Assembly (NCBI RefSeq): GCF_020544405.1
Contig: NZ_CP065410.1
Location: 1-64,000, forward strand
Length of the DNA: 64,000 nucleotides
Reading direction: 5' to 3'
Origin: Pseudomonas sp. IAC-BECa141
Lineage (GTDB): Bacteria; Pseudomonadota; Gammaproteobacteria; Pseudomonadales; Pseudomonadaceae
Both the position numbers and the translations under genes were made by a program. The notes under the pieces are model-generated. The model made no database searches, had not been told where the DNA came from, and saw nothing but the letters and a program-made list of their open reading frames with translations. Shown here piece by piece: positions 1 through 13,952 of the stretch. How positions within the stretch are numbered: position 1 is the stretch's first letter; every line of letters starts with the position of its first letter.

Positions 1-1524
1 GTGTCAGTGGAACTTTGGCAGCAGTGCGTGGAGCTTTTGCGCGAAGAGCTGCCTGCCCAACAATTCAACACCTGGATCCGTCCACTACAGGTCGAAGCCG
101 AAGGCGACGAGTTGCGCGTCTATGCACCGAATCGTTTTGTTCTGGACTGGGTCAACGAGAAGTACCTGGGGCGCGTCCTTGAACTGCTGGATGAGCATGG
201 CAATGGTCTGGCACCGTCGCTTTCCTTATTAATAGGCAGCAAACGCAGTTCGGCCCCGCGTGCCGCCCCGAATGCGCCATTGGCTGCTGCTCAAGTGGCC
301 CAGGCTCAGGCCAATGCGGTACCGGCCAGCGCACCAGCGCCAGCGCCGACACCTGCACCGACCAAGCGTTCGCCTCAGAAAACCGAAGAGATCAGTGAAG
401 AGCCGTCCCGCGACAGCTTTGATCCGATGGCCGGCGCCGCTTCGCAACAGGCACCGGTTCGCGCCGAACAGCGCACCGTGCAGGTCGAAGGCGCGCTCAA
501 GCACACCAGCTACCTGAACCGCACCTTCACCTTCGAAAACTTCGTCGAAGGTAAGTCCAACCAGCTCGCCCGTGCGGCGGCCTGGCAAGTGGCAGACAAT
601 CCCAAGCACGGCTACAACCCGCTGTTCCTTTATGGCGGTGTAGGTCTGGGTAAGACGCACTTGATGCACGCGGTGGGCAACCATCTATTAAAGAAGAACC
701 CGAATGCCAAGGTCGTGTACCTGCATTCCGAGCGTTTCGTGGCCGACATGGTCAAGGCGCTGCAATTGAACGCAATCAACGAGTTCAAGCGTTTCTACCG
801 TTCGGTGGACGCCCTGCTGATCGACGACATTCAGTTCTTCGCCCGCAAGGAACGTTCCCAGGAAGAGTTTTTCCACACCTTCAACGCCCTGCTTGAAGGT
901 GGCCAGCAGGTCATCCTTACCAGTGACCGCTACCCGAAAGAAATCGAAGGCCTTGAAGAACGCCTCAAATCCCGCTTCGGCTGGGGCCTGACGGTTGCCG
1001 TCGAGCCACCGGAACTGGAAACCCGCGTCGCGATTTTGATGAAGAAGGCCGACCAGGCCAAAGTCGAGTTGCCTCATGACGCGGCGTTCTTCATTGCCCA
1101 GCGTATTCGCTCCAACGTCCGCGAGCTGGAAGGTGCGCTGAAACGCGTGATCGCCCACTCGCACTTCATGGGCCGCGACATCACCATCGAGTTGATTCGC
1201 GAATCCCTGAAAGACCTGTTGGCGCTGCAGGACAAACTGGTCTCTGTGGATAACATTCAGCGTACCGTCGCCGAGTACTACAAGATCAAGATCTCCGACT
1301 TGCTGTCCAAACGCCGTTCGCGTTCGGTCGCTCGTCCGCGTCAGGTGGCCATGGCCCTGTCCAAGGAACTGACCAACCACAGCCTGCCGGAAATCGGCGA
1401 TGTGTTTGGCGGCCGCGACCACACGACGGTGTTGCACGCCTGCCGCAAGATCAACGAACTTAAGGAATCCGACGCGGACATCCGCGAGGACTACAAGAAC
1501 CTGCTGCGTACACTGACCACTTGA
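1..1524 (+). CDS. dnaA: Chromosomal replication initiator protein DnaA
   Basis: DnaA is the AAA+ ATPase that binds DnaA boxes at oriC, melts the origin and loads the replicative helicase. The 507-residue product has the N-terminal domain I ([13 protein letters not shown]), a Pro/Ala-rich linker at about residues 85-160, a Walker A motif GGVGLGKTH with Lys218, a Walker B LLIDDIQF near 275, and the C-terminal DnaA-box-binding signature [12 protein letters not shown] near 470. The length is normal for Pseudomonas. The start is the GTG at base 1, so the promoter and any ribosome site lie outside the window. The gene itself contains a perfect DnaA box (1245-1253, reverse orientation). dnaN follows after 39 bases in the same direction. 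Confidence 0.98.
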   Translation: MSVELWQQCVELLREELPAQQFNTWIRPLQVEAEGDELRVYAPNRFVLDWVNEKYLGRVLELLDEHGNGLAPSLSLLIGSKRSSAPRAAPNAPLAAAQVAQAQANAVPASAPAPAPTPAPTKRSPQKTEEISEEPSRDSFDPMAGAASQQAPVRAEQRTVQVEGALKHTSYLNRTFTFENFVEGKSNQLARAAAWQVADNPKHGYNPLFLYGGVGLGKTHLMHAVGNHLLKKNPNAKVVYLHSERFVADMVKALQLNAINEFKRFYRSVDALLIDDIQFFARKERSQEEFFHTFNALLEGGQQVILTSDRYPKEIEGLEERLKSRFGWGLTVAVEPPELETRVAILMKKADQAKVELPHDAAFFIAQRIRSNVRELEGALKRVIAHSHFMGRDITIELIRESLKDLLALQDKLVSVDNIQRTVAEYYKIKISDLLSKRRSRSVARPRQVAMALSKELTNHSLPEIGDVFGGRDHTTVLHACRKINELKESDADIREDYKNLLRTLTT

Positions 1525-1563
1525 TGAACACCAGCGCAGCTTATTAAGGCAAGGGACTAGACC

Positions 1564-2667
1564 ATGCATTTCACCATTCAACGCGAAGCCCTGTTGAAAC
1601 CCCTGCAACTGGTCGCAGGCGTCGTCGAGCGCCGACAGACCTTGCCGGTACTGTCCAACGTGCTGCTGGTTGTCGATGGCCAGCAACTGTCGCTGACCGG
1701 TACCGACCTGGAAGTCGAGCTGGTCGGTCGCGTGCAACTTGAGGAGCCGGCTGAAACAGGTTCCATCACCGTGCCGGCGCGCAAGCTGATGGACATCTGC
1801 AAGAGCCTGCCGAACGATGCGCTGATCGATATCAAGGTCGACGAGCAGAAGCTGGTGGTGAAAGCCGGCCGTAGCCGATTCACCCTGTCGACCCTGCCGG
1901 CCAATGACTTCCCGACTGTAGAAGAAGGCCCGGGTTCGCTGACCACCAGCCTGGAACAGAGCAAGCTGCGTCGCCTGATCGAACGCACCAGTTTCGCGAT
2001 GGCCCAGCAGGACGTGCGTTACTACCTCAACGGCATGTTGCTGGAAGTCTCGACCGGTGTGATCCGTGCCGTCGCTACCGACGGTCACCGTCTGGCCATG
2101 TGTTCGATGCAGGCCGACATCGGTCAGCAGGAACGCCACCAGGTAATCGTGCCGCGTAAAGGTATTCTCGAACTGGCGCGTCTGCTCACCGAGCCGGACG
2201 GCAACGTCAGCATCGTCCTGGGTCAGCATCACATCCGCGCTACCACCGGCGAGTTCACCTTTACCTCGAAACTGGTCGACGGCAAGTTCCCGGATTACGA
2301 GCGCGTTCTGCCGAAGGGCGGCGACAAGCTGGTGCTGGGCGATCGTCAGGCGTTGCGTGAAGCTTTCAGCCGTACCGCGATTCTGTCCAACGAGAAATAC
2401 CGTGGTATCCGTCTGCAACTGGCCAGCGGTCAGTTGAAGATCCAGGCTAACAACCCGGAGCAGGAAGAAGCGGAAGAAGAAGTAGGTGTGGAATACAACG
2501 GCGGCTCCCTGGAAATCGGCTTCAACGTCAGCTATCTGCTCGACGTGCTGGGCGTGATGACCACCGAGCAGGTTCGTCTGATCCTGTCCGACTCCAACAG
2601 CAGTGCGCTGGTGCAAGAGTCCGACAACGACGATTCGGCTTACGTTGTCATGCCGATGCGTCTGTAA
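1564..2667 (+). CDS. dnaN: DNA polymerase III subunit beta (sliding clamp)
   Basis: The beta clamp encircles DNA and tethers polymerase III and other repair polymerases. The 367-residue protein is full length, opens [25 protein letters not shown] and ends with the clamp C-terminus [10 protein letters not shown]. It shows the three repeated clamp domains and no disruption. It lies 39 bases after dnaA and 14 bases before the recF start, consistent with a dnaA-dnaN-recF-gyrB operon. The start ATG is preceded by AAGGCAAGGGAC, a reasonable ribosome site. Confidence 0.98.
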   Translation: MHFTIQREALLKPLQLVAGVVERRQTLPVLSNVLLVVDGQQLSLTGTDLEVELVGRVQLEEPAETGSITVPARKLMDICKSLPNDALIDIKVDEQKLVVKAGRSRFTLSTLPANDFPTVEEGPGSLTTSLEQSKLRRLIERTSFAMAQQDVRYYLNGMLLEVSTGVIRAVATDGHRLAMCSMQADIGQQERHQVIVPRKGILELARLLTEPDGNVSIVLGQHHIRATTGEFTFTSKLVDGKFPDYERVLPKGGDKLVLGDRQALREAFSRTAILSNEKYRGIRLQLASGQLKIQANNPEQEEAEEEVGVEYNGGSLEIGFNVSYLLDVLGVMTTEQVRLILSDSNSSALVQESDNDDSAYVVMPMRL

Positions 2668-2681
2668 TCAGCTGACTCTGG

Positions 2682-6207
<3,526 letters not shown>

Positions 6208-6221
6208 TCCCGGTCGTCGTC

Positions 6222-6256
6222 AAAAAAAGGCCAACGCATTGCGTTGGCCTTTTTAT
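6222..6256. terminator. Rho-independent terminator between gyrB and the convergent response regulator
   Basis: The stem GGCCAACGC (6229-6237) pairs with GCGTTGGCC (6241-6249) around loop ATT. It is followed by TTTTTA and preceded by seven A residues, so it should work for gyrB on the plus strand and for the regulator gene on the minus strand. Confidence 0.93.
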
Positions 6257-6278
6257 TGGCAGATCAAACTACGCAGTC

Positions 6279-6998
6279 TTACTCAGACACCGCCGCCACA
6301 CTCTCCAACCGATACCCATACCCATAAATCGTCAGCAGCTGCCAACCCCGATCCGCCGTCAGTCCGAGTTTGTTGCGTAGGCGATAAATATGGGTGTCCA
6401 GTGGTCGCGACGTGGACATCTCTTCGTGGGGCCAGAATCTCTCGTACAGGTAATCCCGCGACAGCGGCCGCCCCAGGTTGCTGAACAGGCAGTGGGCGAG
6501 ACGATATTCGCGTTCGGTCATGACGATCGGTTTCCCGTCGCGGGTAACGGTCAGTTCGGCGTCGTCGAACACCAGATCGTTAAAACGCAGGACTTCGGCG
6601 GGTGCGCTACGTTGCAGGCTATGCCGACGCAATACCGCTGCCACGCGGGCCTTCAATTCATTGGGTCGAAACGGTTTGCTCACGTAATCGTCGGCTCCCG
6701 CATTCAACGCCTGGACGATATCGCTCTCGCCGTCGCGGCTGGTGAGCATTATGGCGGCCGGCGGGGCTTCCATGTGTTCGCGGGTCCAGCGCAGCAGTGC
6801 CAGGCCGGTGAGGTCGGGCAATTGCCAGTCGAGGATCAACAGGTCGAAGGTTTCCCGGCGCAACTGGCGCAGGAGGTCTTCACCGCTTTCGAAGCTGTGA
6901 AGTGACCACGGCTGTCCTCCAGCCTCGGCGATTTGTTGCAGGGTCTGCTCGACCCGGCGCAGTTCGGCGGGTTCATCGTCCAGTATCGCAACGCGCAT
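6279..6998 (-). CDS. OmpR/PhoB-family response regulator
   Basis: This is a two-component transcription factor of 239 residues. The receiver domain has the acidic pair D7/D8, phospho-acceptor D57 (LILDWQLP), T86 and K108 (VSKPF). The C-terminal winged helix (about 140-235, VMTEREYRLAHCLF…IYGYGYRLE) is of the OmpR/PhoB DNA-binding type. The start at 6998 is chosen because AAGGAA lies nine bases upstream; a longer frame up to 7055 (MERADPVGTHC…) has no family similarity. It is divergent from the histidine kinase at 7165, separated by about 166 bases that should hold both promoters, so the two are the likely cognate pair. The stimulus and regulon are unknown. Confidence 0.88.
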   Translation of the reverse strand: MRVAILDDEPAELRRVEQTLQQIAEAGGQPWSLHSFESGEDLLRQLRRETFDLLILDWQLPDLTGLALLRWTREHMEAPPAAIMLTSRDGESDIVQALNAGADDYVSKPFRPNELKARVAAVLRRHSLQRSAPAEVLRFNDLVFDDAELTVTRDGKPIVMTEREYRLAHCLFSNLGRPLSRDYLYERFWPHEEMSTSRPLDTHIYRLRNKLGLTADRGWQLLTIYGYGYRLESVAAVSE

Positions 6999-7164
6999 AC
7001 GCGGTGGTTCCTTGTCGCTCGGGCAATGGGTGCCGACCGGATCGGCTCTCTCCATGCAGTGAAAGTAAGCGGCACGCCGTGGGGTGAGCCGCTATGATTC
7101 TTCGGGTCTACGTCCTCAGACCGGCCGTCTATGAATCCATTCAACCCGCCCTGCCCTGTTTCCC

Positions 7165-8706
7165 ATGAATAACCAGCGCCGACACGAAAGTCGCGTACCC
7201 AGCCAGGTTCAGCGTTTGTTCCGGCAACTGGTGCGCGAGTGGGTGTGGATAAGTCTAGTGCTGTTGCCGCTGACTGCACTGCTTTCCTGGCGTGCGCAGA
7301 TCAATTTGCATGACTCGGCGCCGTTGCTGGGCGCAGGACTTTCGGTAGCCATGGTCGCGTGCGTACTTGGGTTGCTGCTGTGGCGCCCGCGTCTGGCGCT
7401 CTGGCTCACATTGGGCGGGATGGCCTGCGTGCTGTTGACCAGTGCAGGCCTGGCTGAGATGCGGCGTTGGTGGTCACCGACGCCGGCGGTGCTGGGTATG
7501 TTGTTCGGTTATCTGATCTGGAACTGGCGACGCCTGAGCGTGGTGCTGACCTACTTCGGTTGGGAGCTTGCGCGGCTGGACAGTGAACCGAAAGTCTTCC
7601 CCGAACGGCGTCGGGCGCAGTTTCCCGGCGCCGACCGCTTGCAGGGGCAGATCATGGCGCTTGAGCAAGCCATGAGCCGCACCCGCGATACCCGCCGGTT
7701 CATTGCCGACGGGCTGGAATATCTCCCGGTCGCGACCCTGATCAGCGATCCACGGGGGCAAGTCTTGTTGGGCAACCGCAAGGCACGGAGCCTGTTCGAT
7801 CACAATCTGGTGGGCGAGGATGTGCTCGATCAACTGGCGAGCCTGGGCTATCCGGAGTTGTCCACCGATCAGCGCCCGCCGCTCTCCGAGCTGCCTCTGC
7901 TGGAGTTTCGTGATCACAAGGAACGCAGCCTGCGCCTGGAGCGTGCTGCGTTGTTGCCCGTCGATGGCGACCTGCCAATCGGCTGGCTCCTGAGTCTCAC
8001 TGACCTGAGCGCCGAACGCGCCGCCGAGGAACAGCGCGGTGTATTGCTGCGCTTTCTGTCCCATGACCTGCGCGCGCCCCATTCGGCGATTCTCGCCCTG
8101 CTCGATGTACACCGGCATCAGGCAGGAACGGATTCGCCACTGCTCGAACAGATTGAGCGTCAGGTACGCCGGGCGCTGGAACTCACCGACGGCTTCGTTC
8201 TGCTGGCCCGGGCGGAATCCGAGGCGTACCGGTTTCAGCCGAGCTTGTTCGGAATGCTGGTCATGGACGTGCTGGATCAGGCACTGCCCATCGCCCAGCA
8301 AAAGCGCATCCAGCTGTTGAACGACATGGACGAACACTCCCAGGAGCGTTTGATCCTGGCCGATCAAGGCTTGTTGACCCGAGCACTGTTCAACCTGCTG
8401 GAAAACGCAATCAAGTACAGCCCGGCCGGATCCACGATCGTCATGCGTGTCAGCTGCCATGACGACTGGTTGCGTTGTGAACTGACCGATCAAGGCAAAG
8501 GCATCGCGGCAGAGGAACTGCCTGATCTGTTCAGCCAATACCGACGCTTTTCTTCTGCACAAGGCATCGACGGTGTGGGGTTGGGGCTGTCGATGGTCAA
8601 AGCCGTGGTGGATCACCATGGCGGTCGGATCGAGTGCCTGAGCGTGGTCGATCAAGGCACGACGTTCCGTGTGGAACTGCCACTGATCGCCGAAGAGCAG
8701 GCATAA
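7165..8706 (+). CDS. Membrane-bound sensor histidine kinase
   Basis: This 513-residue kinase probably phosphorylates the divergent regulator at 6279-6998. The first 115 residues hold about four hydrophobic segments (from WISLVLLPLTALLSW) with no sizeable periplasmic loop. A linker with a PAS-like stretch (FIADGLEYLPVATLISDPRG…) follows, then the HisKA H-box FLSHDLRAPHSAIL with His300, and an HATPase_c domain with NLLENAIKYSP, DQGKGI and GVGLGLSMVKAV. The membrane part and linker (RRWWSPTPAVLGML…) resemble the C-terminal half of CHASE2-type kinases, but no CHASE2 domain is present and there is no room for one upstream. A perfect DnaA box (7244-7252) lies in its 5' end. Confidence 0.88.
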   Translation: MNNQRRHESRVPSQVQRLFRQLVREWVWISLVLLPLTALLSWRAQINLHDSAPLLGAGLSVAMVACVLGLLLWRPRLALWLTLGGMACVLLTSAGLAEMRRWWSPTPAVLGMLFGYLIWNWRRLSVVLTYFGWELARLDSEPKVFPERRRAQFPGADRLQGQIMALEQAMSRTRDTRRFIADGLEYLPVATLISDPRGQVLLGNRKARSLFDHNLVGEDVLDQLASLGYPELSTDQRPPLSELPLLEFRDHKERSLRLERAALLPVDGDLPIGWLLSLTDLSAERAAEEQRGVLLRFLSHDLRAPHSAILALLDVHRHQAGTDSPLLEQIERQVRRALELTDGFVLLARAESEAYRFQPSLFGMLVMDVLDQALPIAQQKRIQLLNDMDEHSQERLILADQGLLTRALFNLLENAIKYSPAGSTIVMRVSCHDDWLRCELTDQGKGIAAEELPDLFSQYRRFSSAQGIDGVGLGLSMVKAVVDHHGGRIECLSVVDQGTTFRVELPLIAEEQA

Positions 8707-8734
8707 AAAACCGGCTATATCAGCCGGTTTCCTT
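8707..8734 (+). terminator. Rho-independent terminator after the histidine kinase gene
   Basis: AAACCGGCT (8708-8716) pairs with AGCCGGTTT (8722-8730) around a five-base loop and is followed by a short T/C stretch. The remaining 130 bases to the next gene are AT-rich and show nothing else except a DnaA box at 8850-8858. Confidence 0.8.
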
Positions 8735-8849
8735 ACTTCCCAAAAAAACTTATGCACCTTTTACGGTGTTTTATCAGCTTCAGAAATATATAAATAAATC
8801 AGTCACTTAATCTGGTAATCAAGCACTTTGCGAACAAACCGTACACAGG

Positions 8850-8858
8850 TTATCCACA
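8850..8858 (+). promoter_or_regulatory. DnaA box (intergenic)
   Basis: Perfect TTATCCACA in the AT-rich gap between the histidine kinase gene and the acyltransferase gene. It is one of 20 perfect copies in the window; binding by DnaA is inferred from the consensus only. Confidence 0.6.
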
Positions 8859-8862
8859 AATC

Positions 8863-9642
8863 TCAGACAGCGATCTGATCGTTCGCAGCCGGAGCTTCAG
8901 GGGCCGGAGGCAGCGAGCCCATTTCCCGTTGTGTCTTCTCGTTCCACGCCTGTACCCGGTCATTCAGATCGGCAATGGCGCGAGGGCCGTTGCCCTCGGC
9001 GTACATCGGCTCACCAATCACCACAGTGATCACGCCGGACTTTTTGCCCCAACCGATTTTCGGCCAGAACTTGCCGGCATTGTGCGCAATTGGCAGCACC
9101 GGAAGCGCCGCATTCACTGCCAATGCGCTGCCACTGCGGGAGAACTTGCCGATGGTGCCGTGGGGAACGCGAGTGCCTTCAGGGAAGATCAGCACCCAGA
9201 CATTGTCCTTGAGCAACTCGTCACCCTTCGCCGCGACCTGCTTGAGGGCGGCTTTCGGGTTTTCCCGGTCAATTGCGATCGGCCGCAGCATGGCCATCGC
9301 CCAGCCGAAGAACGGCACGTACAGCAATTCGCGCTTGAGCACCTGGCTCAAGGGCGAGAAATAAGCGGAGAGAAAGAACGTCTCCCAGGTGCTCTGGTGG
9401 TTCGATTGAATCACGCAGGGCCGGTCAGGCACGTTTTCTGCGCCTTTGACTTCGTAGCGGATGTCGAGGAACACCTTGGTTAACCACAAGGCGCAACGGC
9501 ACCAGTACACGTTGATGAAACGATAGCGCGCCTTGAACGGCAGAAAGGGCGCGATAAAAAAGCTCAGGCTGCACCACAGCAGAGCAGTGGTGCCCAGCAG
9601 CAGGTAAAAGAGGAAGATTCTGATGGCCTGCAGTATCGACAT
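8863..9642 (-). CDS. 1-acyl-sn-glycerol-3-phosphate acyltransferase (PlsC family)
   Basis: This inner-membrane enzyme of glycerophospholipid synthesis or remodelling transfers an acyl group to lysophosphatidic acid or a related lysophospholipid. The 259-residue protein begins MSILQAIRIFLFYLLL with an N-terminal membrane anchor. It has the acyltransferase motif NHQSTWE (H82, E87, an HX4E variant of HX4D) and FPEGTR at 153-158. Possible earlier starts are ATG 9657 and GTG 9687; none has a convincing ribosome site, and 9642 fits the family best. This position next to gyrB/gmhB/glyS corresponds to the gene often named lptA or plsC in Pseudomonas. Confidence 0.88.
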   Translation of the reverse strand: MSILQAIRIFLFYLLLGTTALLWCSLSFFIAPFLPFKARYRFINVYWCRCALWLTKVFLDIRYEVKGAENVPDRPCVIQSNHQSTWETFFLSAYFSPLSQVLKRELLYVPFFGWAMAMLRPIAIDRENPKAALKQVAAKGDELLKDNVWVLIFPEGTRVPHGTIGKFSRSGSALAVNAALPVLPIAHNAGKFWPKIGWGKKSGVITVVIGEPMYAEGNGPRAIADLNDRVQAWNEKTQREMGSLPPAPEAPAANDQIAV

Positions 9643-9724
9643 GGCGACGTTTACCATTACGGGCGATGCCCGACTGTTCAAGCGCACTCCCGATCAATCC
9701 CTGGTCAGGAACTTCAGAAGTACT

Positions 9725-10258
9725 CTAGTTGTGGATAAGTTCTGCGGCAATCGCCGCGAGATCGTCAAAAATCAGGGTGCCCACCGGCAAGGTCTTGGCC
9801 TGAGTCTTTTCGCCTTTCCCGGTCTTTACCAAAACGGGCTGTGAATCGACGGCTTTGGCGGCCTCCAGGTCACCAAGGCTGTCGCCGACAAACCAGACAT
9901 TTGTCAGCGCGACGTTGTAATGCTGCGCGATGGTTTTCAACATCCCCGGTTTCGGCTTGCGGCAATCGCAACCTTCGTCCGGGCCATGCGGGCAATACAC
10001 GATCAGCCCGACTTCACCGCCCTGCTCCGCCACCAGTTCGCGCAGACGCGCGTGCATGGCATCGAGGGTGGCGAGGTCGTAGTAGCCGCGAGCAATGCCC
10101 GACTGGTTGGTGGCGACCGCCACCGTCCAGCCGGCCTTGCTCAACTGCGCAATCGCTTCGATCGAGCCGGGCAGCGGAATCCACTCCTCCACCGACTTGA
10201 TGTAAGCGTCGGAGTCGTAATTGATCACTCCGTCCCGATCGAGAATCAGCAGTTTCAA
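9725..10258 (-). CDS. gmhB: D-glycero-beta-D-manno-heptose-1,7-bisphosphate 7-phosphatase
   Basis: GmhB removes the 7-phosphate from heptose 1,7-bisphosphate during ADP-heptose synthesis for the LPS inner core. The 177-residue HAD-family protein starts MKLLILDRDGVIN (nucleophile D7, D9). It has the zinc-binding cluster CPHGPDEGCDC (C89, H91, C97, C99) and the late motif GDSLGD with D126. The start is a TTG at 10258 with GAGGGA six bases upstream; longer in-frame readings into glyS have no similarity. It begins 11 bases after the glyS stop on the same strand, so it is probably co-transcribed with glyQ-glyS. A DnaA box (9730-9738) overlaps its last codons. Confidence 0.92.
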   Translation of the reverse strand: MKLLILDRDGVINYDSDAYIKSVEEWIPLPGSIEAIAQLSKAGWTVAVATNQSGIARGYYDLATLDAMHARLRELVAEQGGEVGLIVYCPHGPDEGCDCRKPKPGMLKTIAQHYNVALTNVWFVGDSLGDLEAAKAVDSQPVLVKTGKGEKTQAKTLPVGTLIFDDLAAIAAELIHN

Positions 10259-10268
10259 CAGCAATCCC

Positions 10269-12323
10269 TCAACCCAGCAGCGAGATGTCGGCAACGCCCA
10301 GGAACAGACCACGCAGACGCGCCAGCAGCGCGTAACGGTTGGCCCGCACGTTGGCGTCTTCGGCATTGACCATCACCGCGTCGAAGAACGCGTCCACCGG
10401 CTCGCGCAGGGCGGCCAGGCGTGCCAGCGATTCGTTGTACTGACGCGCCGCGGCCATTGGCTGTACAGCCTGGTCCGCCTGCTGGATCGCCGAGTACAGC
10501 GAGAACTCGTTGGCATTGTCGAAGTACTTGGCCTGGACTTCGGTCGGCACCGAGCCTTCCACCTTGCTCAGCAGGTTCGACACACGCTTGTTCACCGCCG
10601 CCAGCGCTGCCGCTTCCGGCAGTTTGCGGAAGGCCTGGACCGCCTGCACACGCTGGTCGAAGTCCAGCGCCGAACCCGGCTTCAGGGCACGTACCGACAG
10701 GTAGGTGGCCACATCCACGCCTTCGTCTTCGTAACGCGCACGCAGACGGTCGAAGATGAATTCCAGCACTGCGTCGTTCAGGCCGGCAGCCTTGACCTTC
10801 GCGCCGAAGGAATTCACAGCGAACGCCACGGCATCGTTCAGATCTAGATCCAGTTGTTTTTCGATCAGGATCCGCAACACGCCCAGTGCCGCACGGCGCA
10901 GGGCATACGGGTCTTTGCTGCCGGTCGGCAGCATGCCGATGCCGAAGATGCCGACCAGAGTGTCGAGCTTGTCGGCGATGGCCACTGCTGCACCGGTCAG
11001 GGTGGCTGGCAACTCAGCGCCGGCACCGCGTGGCATGTACTGCTCGTTCAGGGCCAGAGCGACGTCTTCCGGCTCGCCGTCATTGAGGGCGTAGTAGTAA
11101 CCGGCGACACCTTGCATCTCCGGGAACTCGCCGACCATTTCGGTCGCCAGGTCGCACTTGGACAGCAGACCTGCGCGGGCAGCCCACGAAGCGTTGCCGC
11201 CGATGCGTGCGGCGATGTACGCGGCCAGTTTCGACACGCGCTCGGCCTTGTCGTAGACGCTGCCAAGTTTTTCCTGGAACACCACGTTCTGCAGGCGATC
11301 GTTGAATGCTTCGAGCTTCTGCTTCTTGTCTTGCTTGAAGAAGAACTCGGCGTCGGTCAGGCGTGGGCGAACCACTTTCTCGTTACCGGCGATGATCTGC
11401 TGCGGGTCTTTGGATTCGATGTTGGCCACGGTAATGAAACGTGGCAGCAACTTGCCGTCGGCATCCAGCAGGCAGAAGTACTTCTGGTTGTCCTGCATGG
11501 TGGTGATCAGCGCTTCCTGCGGCACGTCGAGGAAACGTTCCTCGAACGAGCACACCAGCGGCACCGGCCACTCGACCAGCGCGGTCACTTCGTCGAGCAG
11601 CGCCGGCGGCACGATCGCGGTGCCTTCCTGGCGGGTCGCCAGTTCTTCGGTGCGTTTGCTGATGATTTCGCGACGCTCGTTGGCGTCGGCCAGCACGTAA
11701 GCGGCACGCAGGTCGGCCAGGTAGCTCGACGGCGAACCGATGCGCACACTTTGCGGGTGGTGGAAACGGTGGCCACGGGACTCACGGCCAGCCTTCTGCG
11801 CGAGGATCGTGCAGTCGATGACCTGGTCGCCGAGCAGCATCACCAGCCACTGGGTCGGACGCACGAACTCTTCCTTGCGCGCACCCCAGCGCATGCGTTT
11901 CGGGATCGGCAGGTCGTTCAGCGAGTCTTCGACGATGGTCGGCAGCAGGCTGGCGGTTGGTTTGCCGGCGATGTTCTGGCTGTAGCGCAATTTCGGACCG
12001 CTCTGGTCGATTTCGCTCAGCTCGACCCCACACTTCTTGGCAAAACCCAGTGCCGCTTGAGTCGGGTTGCCTTCAGCGTCGAATGCGGCCTGACGTGGCG
12101 GGCCGTCGAGGTTGATGCTGCGATCCGGCTGCTGGGTCGCCAGCGCAGTGATCAGCACGGCCAGACGACGCGGGGCGGCGTAGACGGTTTTGGTCTCGTA
12201 GTTCAGGCCAGCGGCCTGCAGGCCCTTGTCGATACCGGCCAGAAACGCTTCGGCCAGGGTGTTCAGGGCTTTGGGTGGCAGTTCTTCGGTGCCCAGTTCA
12301 ACCAGAAAATCTTGAGCACTCAT
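10269..12323 (-). CDS. glyS: Glycine--tRNA ligase subunit beta
   Basis: This is the beta subunit of the alpha2-beta2 bacterial glycyl-tRNA synthetase, which contributes tRNA recognition. The 684-residue product begins [20 protein letters not shown], the typical start, and is full length with no break. The start ATG overlaps the glyQ stop codon in an ATGA arrangement (12320-12323), which indicates translational coupling of the two subunits. Confidence 0.97.
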   Translation of the reverse strand: MSAQDFLVELGTEELPPKALNTLAEAFLAGIDKGLQAAGLNYETKTVYAAPRRLAVLITALATQQPDRSINLDGPPRQAAFDAEGNPTQAALGFAKKCGVELSEIDQSGPKLRYSQNIAGKPTASLLPTIVEDSLNDLPIPKRMRWGARKEEFVRPTQWLVMLLGDQVIDCTILAQKAGRESRGHRFHHPQSVRIGSPSSYLADLRAAYVLADANERREIISKRTEELATRQEGTAIVPPALLDEVTALVEWPVPLVCSFEERFLDVPQEALITTMQDNQKYFCLLDADGKLLPRFITVANIESKDPQQIIAGNEKVVRPRLTDAEFFFKQDKKQKLEAFNDRLQNVVFQEKLGSVYDKAERVSKLAAYIAARIGGNASWAARAGLLSKCDLATEMVGEFPEMQGVAGYYYALNDGEPEDVALALNEQYMPRGAGAELPATLTGAAVAIADKLDTLVGIFGIGMLPTGSKDPYALRRAALGVLRILIEKQLDLDLNDAVAFAVNSFGAKVKAAGLNDAVLEFIFDRLRARYEDEGVDVATYLSVRALKPGSALDFDQRVQAVQAFRKLPEAAALAAVNKRVSNLLSKVEGSVPTEVQAKYFDNANEFSLYSAIQQADQAVQPMAAARQYNESLARLAALREPVDAFFDAVMVNAEDANVRANRYALLARLRGLFLGVADISLLG

Positions 12324-13273
12324 TGTGCAGCCTCCAGCTTGGCCAGTACTTCGTCACGCAGGTCCGGGGTTGCCATCGGGAAGCCCAGCTTGGCGCGGGC
12401 CAGCAGGTAGGCTTGGGCGACGGAACGCGCCAGGGTGCGCACGCGCAGAATGTATTGCTGACGCGCAGTCACCGAGATCGCCCGGCGCGCATCCAGCAGG
12501 TTGAAGGTGTGCGAGGCCTTCAGGACCATTTCATAGCTCGGCAACGGCAGCATCTGGTCGAGTTCGATCAGGCGCTTGGCTTCGCTTTCGTAGAAATCGA
12601 ACAGTTCGAACAGCTTGTCGACGTTGGCGTGTTCGAAGTTGTAGGTGGACTGCTCCACTTCGTTCTGGTGGAACACGTCGCCGTAGGTCACTCTGCCGAA
12701 CGGACCGTCAGCCCAGACCAGGTCGTAGACCGAATCCACGCCCTGCAGGTACATGGCCAGACGCTCCAGACCATAGGTGATCTCGCCGGTCACCGGGTAG
12801 CACTCGATGCCGCCTGCCTGCTGGAAGTAAGTGAACTGGGTCACTTCCATGCCATTGAGCCAGACTTCCCAGCCCAGACCCCAGGCGCCGAGGGTCGGCG
12901 ATTCCCAGTTGTCTTCGACGAAGCGGATGTCGTGGACCAGCGGGTCCAGGCCGACATGCTTGAGGGAGCCCAGGTACAGCTCCTGGAAGTTGTCCGGGTT
13001 CGGCTTCAGGACTACCTGGAACTGGTAGTAGTGCTGCAGACGGTTCGGGTTTTCGCCGTAACGGCCGTCAGTCGGACGGCGGCTTGGCTGCACGTAGGCG
13101 GCGTTCCAGGTTTCCGGGCCGATGGCACGCAGGAATGTCGCGGTGTGGAAAGTGCCGGCGCCTACTTCCATATCGTAGGGCTGAAGTACCACACAACCTT
13201 GCTCGGCCCAGTATTGCTGGAGCGCGAGGATCAAGTCTTGGAAGGTACGCACGGCTGGCGTAGGCTGGCTCAC
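12320..13273 (-). CDS. glyQ: Glycine--tRNA ligase subunit alpha
   Basis: This is the catalytic alpha subunit that forms glycyl-adenylate and charges tRNA-Gly. The 317-residue protein starts with GTG at 13273 ([27 protein letters not shown]), preceded by CAGGTGA eight bases upstream. The open frame continues to 13405 but that part has no family similarity. Class II synthetase motifs ([40 protein letters not shown]) are intact. The gene is divergent from tag, whose start lies about 80 bases away. Confidence 0.96.
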   Translation of the reverse strand: MSQPTPAVRTFQDLILALQQYWAEQGCVVLQPYDMEVGAGTFHTATFLRAIGPETWNAAYVQPSRRPTDGRYGENPNRLQHYYQFQVVLKPNPDNFQELYLGSLKHVGLDPLVHDIRFVEDNWESPTLGAWGLGWEVWLNGMEVTQFTYFQQAGGIECYPVTGEITYGLERLAMYLQGVDSVYDLVWADGPFGRVTYGDVFHQNEVEQSTYNFEHANVDKLFELFDFYESEAKRLIELDQMLPLPSYEMVLKASHTFNLLDARRAISVTARQQYILRVRTLARSVAQAYLLARAKLGFPMATPDLRDEVLAKLEAAQ

Positions 13274-13354
13274 GAAATTCACCTGTTTCTTGGGCTGCGA
13301 TTTAAAGAGCGGGAGTATACCCGATTCAGTCGCACCTCCACCCCCTGGAGCCTT

Positions 13355-13912
13355 ATGCCACGCTGCTTTTGGTGCAACGAAGATCCGCTGTACATGGCTT
13401 ACCACGATCAGGAGTGGGGTACGCCGCTACGCGATGCGCAGGGTTTGTTCGAGTTGCTTTTGCTCGAAGGGTTCCAGGCCGGGCTTTCGTGGATCACCGT
13501 GCTGCGCAAGCGCGAGCGATATCGCGAGGTGTTGTACGGCTTCGACGTACAACGCGTGGCGCAGATGAGCGATGCGGAAATCGACGATTTGATGCTCGAT
13601 CCGGGGATCATCCGCAACCGTCTCAAGCTCAATGCCGCCCGGCGCAATGCCCAGGCGTGGTTGGAGCTGGAAGACCCGGTGGCGTTCCTCTGGTCGTTTG
13701 TGGATAACCGCCCGATCATCAATCATTTCAAGGATCGCAGTGAAGTCCCGGCCATTACCCCGCAAGCCGTGGCCATGAGCAAGGGCCTGAAAAAGGCCGG
13801 TTTCACCTTCGTCGGTCCGACCATCTGCTACGCGCTGATGCAGGCCTCGGGCATGGTCATGGATCACACGCAGGACTGCGACCGCTACGCGCAGCTCGTC
13901 AACGGCGGTTAG
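13355..13912 (+). CDS. tag: DNA-3-methyladenine glycosylase I
   Basis: Tag excises 3-methyladenine from alkylated DNA as the first step of base excision repair. The 185-residue protein ([22 protein letters not shown]) has the residues of the family's zinc-binding snap: C4 and H17 near the N-terminus and H171 and C175 near the C-terminus. The start ATG at 13355 has TGGAG five bases upstream. An upstream open frame reaching 12275 is only the antisense shadow of glyQ. A DnaA box lies at 13699-13707. Confidence 0.95.
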   Translation: MPRCFWCNEDPLYMAYHDQEWGTPLRDAQGLFELLLLEGFQAGLSWITVLRKRERYREVLYGFDVQRVAQMSDAEIDDLMLDPGIIRNRLKLNAARRNAQAWLELEDPVAFLWSFVDNRPIINHFKDRSEVPAITPQAVAMSKGLKKAGFTFVGPTICYALMQASGMVMDHTQDCDRYAQLVNGG

Positions 13913-13952
13913 AATGGCCGCCTCGCGCACAGCACAAGATCAGGAGTGACCT

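Noticed and set aside
688..2616. 642-codon open frame antisense to dnaA/dnaN
   Set aside because: Shadow of high-GC coding sequence on the other strand; no domain-like sequence and no plausible ribosome site. The similar long antisense frame at 3814-5994 (opposite gyrB) is rejected for the same reason.
7056..7164. Missing CHASE2 domain of the kinase hidden by a frameshift upstream
   Set aside because: Only about 166 bases separate the kinase start from the divergent regulator start, far too little for a CHASE2 domain in any frame.
10854..12410. 518-codon plus-strand frame opposite glyS
   Set aside because: Composition mirrors the glyS complement, no recognisable motifs, and it overlaps an essential gene completely.
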